DNA from: Desmodus rotundus
Lineage: Eukaryota > Chordata > Mammalia > Chiroptera > Phyllostomidae
Direction of reading: 5' to 3'
Length of the DNA: 64,000 bases
NCBI RefSeq assembly: GCF_022682495.2
Contig: NC_071399.1
Span: 5,561,342 to 5,625,341 of the forward strand
Made by a program: the position numbers and the translations under genes. The notes under the pieces are model-generated. The model saw only the letters and a list, made by a program, of their open reading frames with translations. It was not told the origin of the DNA and did not search any database. Positions 58,898 through 64,000 of this stretch are shown piece after piece (the stretch's first letter is position 1; every line of letters begins with the position of its first letter).

Positions 58898-59030
58898 CTT
58901 TGGTTTGTCTGACTCCGATGTCTATGATGATATAGTCATTTTGTAGATTCTTGGTAACTTCATTTAATGCCTGAGAGAAATACAGCTTTACCAAGTAGGC
59001 TAAGGCGGACTTGAGAGATGGACTAAATGC
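58898..59030 (-). other. candidate internal exon, minus strand
   Basis: A minus-strand acceptor-like edge (TTTCTTTCTCTCTCTCCAAG ending 59031) and a donor-like AAAG|GTAGAT (GT at 58897-58896) enclose 133 nt. One frame is open throughout and codes for, among others, ALAYLVKLYFSQALNEV and NLQNDYIIIDIGVRQ, starting in phase 0 and ending in phase 1. The pyrimidine tract may simply be a decayed CTTT/CT simple repeat. No family recognised. Confidence 0.2.
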
Positions 59031-59139
59031 CTTGGAGAGAGAGAAAGAAAGAAGAGAATGTGTGATTCTAAGTATTTTATTTCTGTTTCTCATTATTTTA
59101 ATGGGGATAGAAGGATGCATAGAGTAGAGAAAGGGAAGA

Positions 59140-59330
59140 TATGACAGTGATTCTAACAATCCAAGTTTGGGAAATCAGATGCTGTGGTGCCATTCATGGA
59201 AAAATGAAAAGAAGAGCAAGATTAGAAGAGAATAGGGCTCTTGTTTCCGAGGTATTAAGTTTGAGGTTTAAGTTAGGTGGGTGTGAAGTCATAAAGGCTG
59301 TTGTGAAAGAAACTGTTACCTAATACCAAA
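59140..59330 (-). mobile_element. L2 body fragment, antisense
   Basis: TGCTGTGGTGCCATTCATGGA near 59180 and TTAAGTTTGAGGTTTAAGTTAGG near 59256 correspond to antisense L2 interior blocks in order. Confidence 0.5.
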
Positions 59331-60084
59331 TTTTTCAGTGAAGTTTGCGAGAAGCTGAACCATAGAGTGAAATATAAAAGGGGCCTCACCAAATATTCCC
59401 TTTATTCCTTATGTTGTGTGACTGCTGGGAAGGGAGAACTTACAAAAAAAATCGCACAGTAAATATCTGCCATCCATACTTTTTCACCAGCCTAACTATC
59501 TTAAATATTACTATTATTTCTAATGGGCACTTCGGTGTCATTATCCCAGAAATGTAAATGTCAGAGATTAGCATCAGGTCTAAAGTAATTGCCCTCTCTT
59601 AGGGCTTCGTTAGGCAAATTTAAGATGAATAAAAATTCCTGTGATTAATAATATCCACATTTATGGACTTTCTCAAGAAGACATTTATAGTTTACTATTA
59701 TTTATAGTGAAGTCAGCAAAAATTGCTTCTAGCTGTGTTTTGTGGGTTGCAATATTATATCTGGATGCAAATAAAAATAGCAGGGCTGTAAATTTAGCTT
59801 GTGTGATATAATTTAACTAAGTAGTTGTTAATATATTCAGGCATATTATTAACAGAAGAGAAACTATAGTGTTAATTTCATACTTTGGAAGTACGTCCTA
59901 TTACCCAAATTGCCTTTCCCTCATTGCATAATTGGAATGGTATCAATCAATTAAACAAAATTATGTCCAGCATCACTAGTTTTTGTCATTTTGCACACTG
60001 GCTTTTTTTCTGAAATGTTTATACTGGAACAATAACAGAGCTGGCAGCTCTGGTTCCCTAAGGATAAGAAGGTGTTTCACTTAC
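59331..60084. other. unassigned AT-rich DNA
   Basis: No repeat recognised. It would be intron 1 of the candidate minus-strand unit. Confidence 0.35.
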
Positions 60085-60209
60085 CTTTGCCTCCCAGCAG
60101 TCACACCAGGTGATGTTCCTCCACAGGAGAACAAGAGAGAAGCTGAGCCAAGTCTCACATCCCTGGTGGTGCCACAGCTCCCCGTCCACAGCACTGCCCT
60201 GCGAACACT
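60085..60209 (-). other. candidate first exon with strong donor, minus strand
   Basis: Begins roughly 25-30 bases below a minus-strand TATA box, at a CAGTGTT initiator-like site. It ends GGCAAAG|GTAAGT, a perfect consensus donor (GT at 60084-60083). The only ATG is followed at once by TGA, so it is best seen as untranslated or as part of a longer exon. GC content is higher than the flanks. Overlapping plus-strand frame 59983-60246 shows no coding character. Function unknown. Confidence 0.3.
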
Positions 60210-60227
60210 GATCCTCCGTGGGAGATC

Positions 60228-60233
60228 TTTATA
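60228..60233 (-). promoter_or_regulatory. TATA box candidate (GTATAAAGA), minus strand
   Basis: TATAAA read on the minus strand, spaced correctly for a start near 60200-60209 in front of the donor-ending exon candidate. TATA-like motifs are common in AT-rich DNA; the GC-richer downstream sequence and the donor are what make this one notable. Confidence 0.3.
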
Positions 60234-60240
60234 CGCTGAG

Positions 60241-61589
60241 TTTTAGTTGATATGAGTACTGTAGGAGCTATTTATAGGATTTGCATCTATGGTTACATAG
60301 ACTATTTCACCTAATTATAGGCGTTAGCTAATTTGGGTATTGTTGAAAATGATTTGAAGCTTGTAAGTTGTGAACTTTGCCACCTCTCCCTATTTAGCAG
60401 AATCTGGCGTGGTCATCTCTCAGACATCACTTGACAACTGTCACTTGTTTGAAGGCTTCTATATGCTAGTTTGACTTGGCTTTGTTTTTACATTTGAGGA
60501 TAAAAGTATTGTTCATATGATACATGAGATTGTTCTCCAAAGCCACATGGCTGAACCTAAGCCATTGTGTGAGGACATCACCGTGCATGTGGCAATGACG
60601 GAGCAAAGAATTGCTGAACAGTCTAACAGCACATGTGAAAATAAGGCTGCACCAGGCTGTCTCTTTACAAGGTGTCCCCATTCTCTGACTTTTGGCTAGC
60701 TTCCCCTCGGACACAGGCAGTCTCATTGGCCCAGCTCCACCCCCTAGAGCTCAAGCCTCATTTGCCACCACACCTCACTTCCATGTGGGTGGCAGAGTGA
60801 AGGAAGACAAACTCAGCTCAGACCAAAAAGAGCTCCAAACCGCTCTGTCCACATAATAGATTCCACTTGGAGTATCTTCCCTTTTATAACTGTACAGCCT
60901 GTCAGAACCCAAAAATTCAACCACAAGAGACTTTTCCAAAGTATGAATTATTCAGTATTGAATAATCATTTATGAGGTTGCAGCTCTTTAGGCCCTGGCG
61001 CCTGTTCTTCTTGTCTGGACCCTCTTCGCTTCCCCCTCAGCAAGAGGTGAAGGTGTGAGGTGTGTCCCCTGCATTCCAGTTAATGTCCAATTTATAATCC
61101 TAATCGGTGGGCAAATTTCTGGGGAACAGCATATACACACATATATACACATGTACACACACACAAATACTTATCTTCTGAAACACTTATGTTTCGGAAC
61201 CAATATATTGATATTTTTACTATGTATTTAAGAAAATATAGTTTCTTACTGTCATAAACCCAGAAGCTCATCTTTGCTTTCTGTTTGCATAACCAAAGGG
61301 TCCAGTGTAGTTATACTTTAAAAAAAATTTCTCTCAACGATGAATTCAAGATCTTCCTCGGAAAAAGCAAACAAAAAAAAATGAACGTTTTCTCAACATC
61401 TTACTGATTTATTTCTTGACTCCTTGAGTGTTTATTTTTATCACTCATTTTGGAATCTAATTGTTAATTTCTTTGTATTGCTGTTTAAATATTTCATGAG
61501 TCAGTTGTGAATGGAAGCACAAGAAAAATTGGAATTTACAGTGTTATGCACTTAATTTTAAACCCCAAAGCTGCTGGAGATTATCTGGG
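60241..61589. other. unassigned DNA
   Basis: Region upstream of the minus-strand candidate. A CA-rich simple stretch lies at 61130-61164. Nothing else recognised. Confidence 0.35.
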
Positions 61590-61790
61590 AAACATTAGGC
61601 AAGAGATGTATCTACTTTACATTCCTATATCTCACCATTTATTAAGCTGGGTAAATAGCATCAATTTCTTAAGGCTGATGTGAATTAAAAGCAATGTATA
61701 TAAATCACATAGCCCAGTGCCAGGCAAATAGTGGCATTTAGTAAATGGTGACTATCGTAGCTACTGAGGATGTTATTATCATTACCATAT
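61590..61790 (+). mobile_element. MIR, sense
   Basis: AACATTAGGCAAGAGATGTATC, CACATAGCCCAGTGCCAGGCAAATAGTGG near 61707 and GTTATTATCATTACC near 61771 are the 3' half of MIR. Confidence 0.6.
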
Positions 61791-62561
61791 TTCTCATTAT
61801 GCAAATAAATGCTCTTTAAGGAGTAAGCCTGTCTCACATTTGGTTTATGTCCTCTCCAACTCTGTAATACTCCTTGCCACATGCTAAGGAACGAATGGAT
61901 ACATGAATAAAGTATTTTCAGAAACTCTTCACAAATTTAGGTTAGCAAATGAATAAGAGCAAGGTGCAAAACTCATTTAATTTTAAGTGTTTTTTTAAAT
62001 AACATTCATCATTAAGTTCAGGCCTCCTGAGACCACTGGCTGTTGGCCAGGACCCTGAAGCTAGCAGAGCTTTATCAAGTCTCCTGTTTTTATCAGATTG
62101 TGATATCTTCCTGGGAAGATTGATTTGCCAGACATTTTAAAGAAATTATCAATCATTTAGGTTGTCCTGTAGCCAGTTTTGATTACATAATACTTCCTAA
62201 TGTACATAATAATTTTATGTACTGGGATAAGTCAAGCAGTATATGCATTATGATTTCTGAGGAATCATTTAATCAGAGCATTGAGAAATTGCTTTGATCC
62301 AGTTGCTGTGCTATCAAATTAAAATTTCTCAACTTATCTCTATTGTCTCCATGAAGTTTTCCTTTACGTCTTAATATTAATGAAATCTGTATCTTACCAA
62401 TGTAGCATCCATGCAATTCTTACCCACCAACCTCTGGAAATAATTCAGATTTTATCGCCTCATGCTTGCAGTTTTGCAAATTCCTTTAGAAAGTTGCCTT
62501 GGAAAATGTTGCAGACTCTCTCTCAATAGTTCATCCCATCCTCCATCAGCCCACAGTTCCT
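61791..62561. other. unassigned AT-rich DNA
   Basis: No feature seen. Confidence 0.35.
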
Positions 62562-62990
62562 GGGATGTCTGCGAAGCGTTACAGAATGCAAATTCTCGGG
62601 ATTGTCAAGGCCTGCAGTTTTAAGTGAGCGTAGACAGGAGACAGGTGTTGCCGGTCAAGTTCCCTGGAAAGCAGACCGTGCGATTAACAAGCAGAAAGTC
62701 AGCGTCCAACTTGCGGGCAAGGAAAGGCCACGAGACTGGGCGGAGAACTTGGGCTGGATGCAGTCCAAGGAGGTTTTAGCTGCTCTCAGGGACCTGCTGA
62801 GGCTGCCCTTTAAAGTGGTTCTTAATTGGGGCTGAGCAGACCAGGTGTCAGTGCTTTCTCACTGCCCAATCCGTGGACACGGGTTACCCGTGCAAGAGGC
62901 ACGTATCCTGGGGTGCGGCAGGTCTCCACAGCTGAAGGCAGGTTTAGGAGCAGGCTGGCAGGCCCGGGGCTTCACGCCCAGCAGTGGGGG
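62562..62990 (+). promoter_or_regulatory. candidate proximal promoter, CpG-richer
   Basis: GC content and CpG count rise well above the window average (roughly 25 CpGs between 62565 and 63080). A CCAAT motif lies at 62866-62870, about 125 bases before the TATA box, and an AT-rich CTTAATTGG at 62821-62829 could bind a homeodomain factor. The frames of 77-84 codons across this block overlap in several phases and are not supported as genes. Confidence 0.45.
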
Positions 62991-62991
62991 G

Positions 62992-62999
62992 TATATAAA
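62992..62999 (+). promoter_or_regulatory. TATA box (GTATATAAAT)
   Basis: TATATAAA stands in GC-rich sequence (GGGGGG immediately before it, GCCTCCG after it), which makes chance occurrence less likely than elsewhere in this window. The predicted start is about 63022-63030. Confidence 0.5.
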
Positions 63000-63023
63000 T
63001 GCCTCCGTGGCCAAGCGAAGCCT

Positions 63024-63076
63024 GTGGGAGCAGCACGATCGCGGCAGCTCTGCTCTGCGCCAGGGGCCACGGAGAG
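63024..63076 (+). other. candidate untranslated first exon
   Basis: About 53 bases between the predicted start and a consensus donor GAG|GTGAGT (GT at 63077-63078). No ATG lies in it, so it would be a 5' untranslated exon with the coding part beyond the right edge of the window. The gene could not be named from this sequence. Confidence 0.45.
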
Positions 63077-64000
63077 GTGAGTAACTGATTTTTGCTTTAA
63101 ACATCTTGCGTACTCTGTCTACAGTTAGAAAAAAAAGGTAAAAGTATGTTGAAGCTTTTCAATACCATTTATTATCTGACCATTTAGTGATAGTCTTCGG
63201 TCTATTTTATAAAAGAACCTCTTCCATGAATCCCATTCAGGTACTTCAGCTATTAGTACCTGGTTCCTGGTTCCTTTTCTCAAATTATTCAGGTTTTGGT
63301 CACTCCCGAGCTCAATAGGACAACATTTCAGTGTTTATGTAGACTACTTTGCTGAATATTCAGTGGGTTCATGTTGTTTTATTTAGGACAAGCCTGAGTT
63401 TTGTTTTGTTTTTTTTAACTTGTGATTCCTGCTGCTCATGTCTCTGCCGGAAGATGTCAGGATTAAAACTTTAATATTATAAGAGAAATTCTGTCTCCTG
63501 GATTGGTTGTTTCTCTCAGTGAGCAGTCTGTACTTTCACATTATCTCCACATTAGGTTAATTGATATATGGCTATGATGTGAATTTCAGAGTATTGGTGA
63601 AGTTTTAAGTGAAGCAAAATGTGCTAACTTTTGGACAAGCCAACGCCATTTCACCCACTTTAGTAGTCTCAGAAGATTTACGGAGTCCCCCTACTCCTAC
63701 TTATTCAGGCAATTCTAAAGCCGGAAAGGTTACAGTGTTTAGAAGACCTGGCTGACCCTTTGGGGCCATGGTCTTAGTACAGAGGAGCACGCCTGTGCAT
63801 TGCCCGTGGCCTTCCTCGTCACAGCGAACGCGCAGGAGTACAGTAGGTAGGAACGGAAGGCAGGAGGATCTTTTACATCGATACAAGTAGTTTTAAGGAA
63901 ACCATTTTGTGACACCGTCTAATAAAATCTGTAATTTGTGCAATAAAATACACATGGACAAGAAAAGACACTCTTTCTCGAGTCTTCAGTTATTTTAGAA
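63077..64000. other. unassigned DNA, possible first intron
   Basis: AT content returns to background immediately after the donor. No acceptor-bounded exon or repeat is supported before the window ends. Confidence 0.4.

Noticed and set aside
1..64000. CRISPR array, bacterial operon or plasmid features
   Set aside because: No regularly spaced repeats with unique spacers, no prokaryotic gene density; repeat content is mammalian.

Overview
The window is vertebrate nuclear DNA, almost certainly from a bat. It is AT-rich, largely CpG-poor, dense in degraded interspersed repeats and free of any long open frame (the longest, about 146 codons at 46777-47217, shows no coding character). The lineage call rests on five copies of a tRNA-derived SINE of the Ves type. 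Each has a minus-strand tRNA-like head starting GCCC, a RGTTYGATTCC-like B box, a pyrimidine/purine tract and an AATAAA-rich tail. In established knowledge Ves SINEs are typical of Yangochiroptera. Bat-type L1 3' ends with a CCCTCCCCC-like tract (seen on the + strand) agree. No young Helitron was recognised, so I do not narrow the family.

Layout. 1-3.2 kb: old L1 pieces on the minus strand, interrupted by a 129-bp hairpin element with TA ends. 3.7-12 kb: one Ves SINE, MIR/L2 relics, a MaLR-like LTR and an old L1 ORF2 fragment. 12-20 kb: mostly unassigned DNA with a HAL1/L1-like insertion and an MLT1-like LTR. 20-24.3 kb: an LTR-like block, an L2, an internally deleted mariner and a hAT-like relic. 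26-31 kb: a Ves SINE, a long L2 cut by a (TG)31 repeat, and MIR copies. 32.05-44.25 kb: two solo LTRs of one endogenous retrovirus family, same orientation, about 11 kb apart, with old L1 fragments between them. 46-54 kb: Ves SINEs and young L1 3' ends, one with a 5' inversion. 54-64 kb: older relics, an L1 3' end, and two candidate promoters.

Genes. No gene can be named. Two places look like transcription starts. On the plus strand at 62.99-63.08 kb a TATA box in locally CpG-richer DNA is followed by a short exon-like stretch and a good splice donor; a gene would continue to the right of the window. On the minus strand at 60.24-60.08 kb a TATA box is followed by an exon-like stretch ending in a perfect donor. 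Three further minus-strand blocks with splice-like edges and compatible phase lie at 59.0, 51.8 and 49.5 kb. This chain is an inference and is the main item to test. Repeat family names are from memory of consensus features and the boundaries of old copies are approximate.
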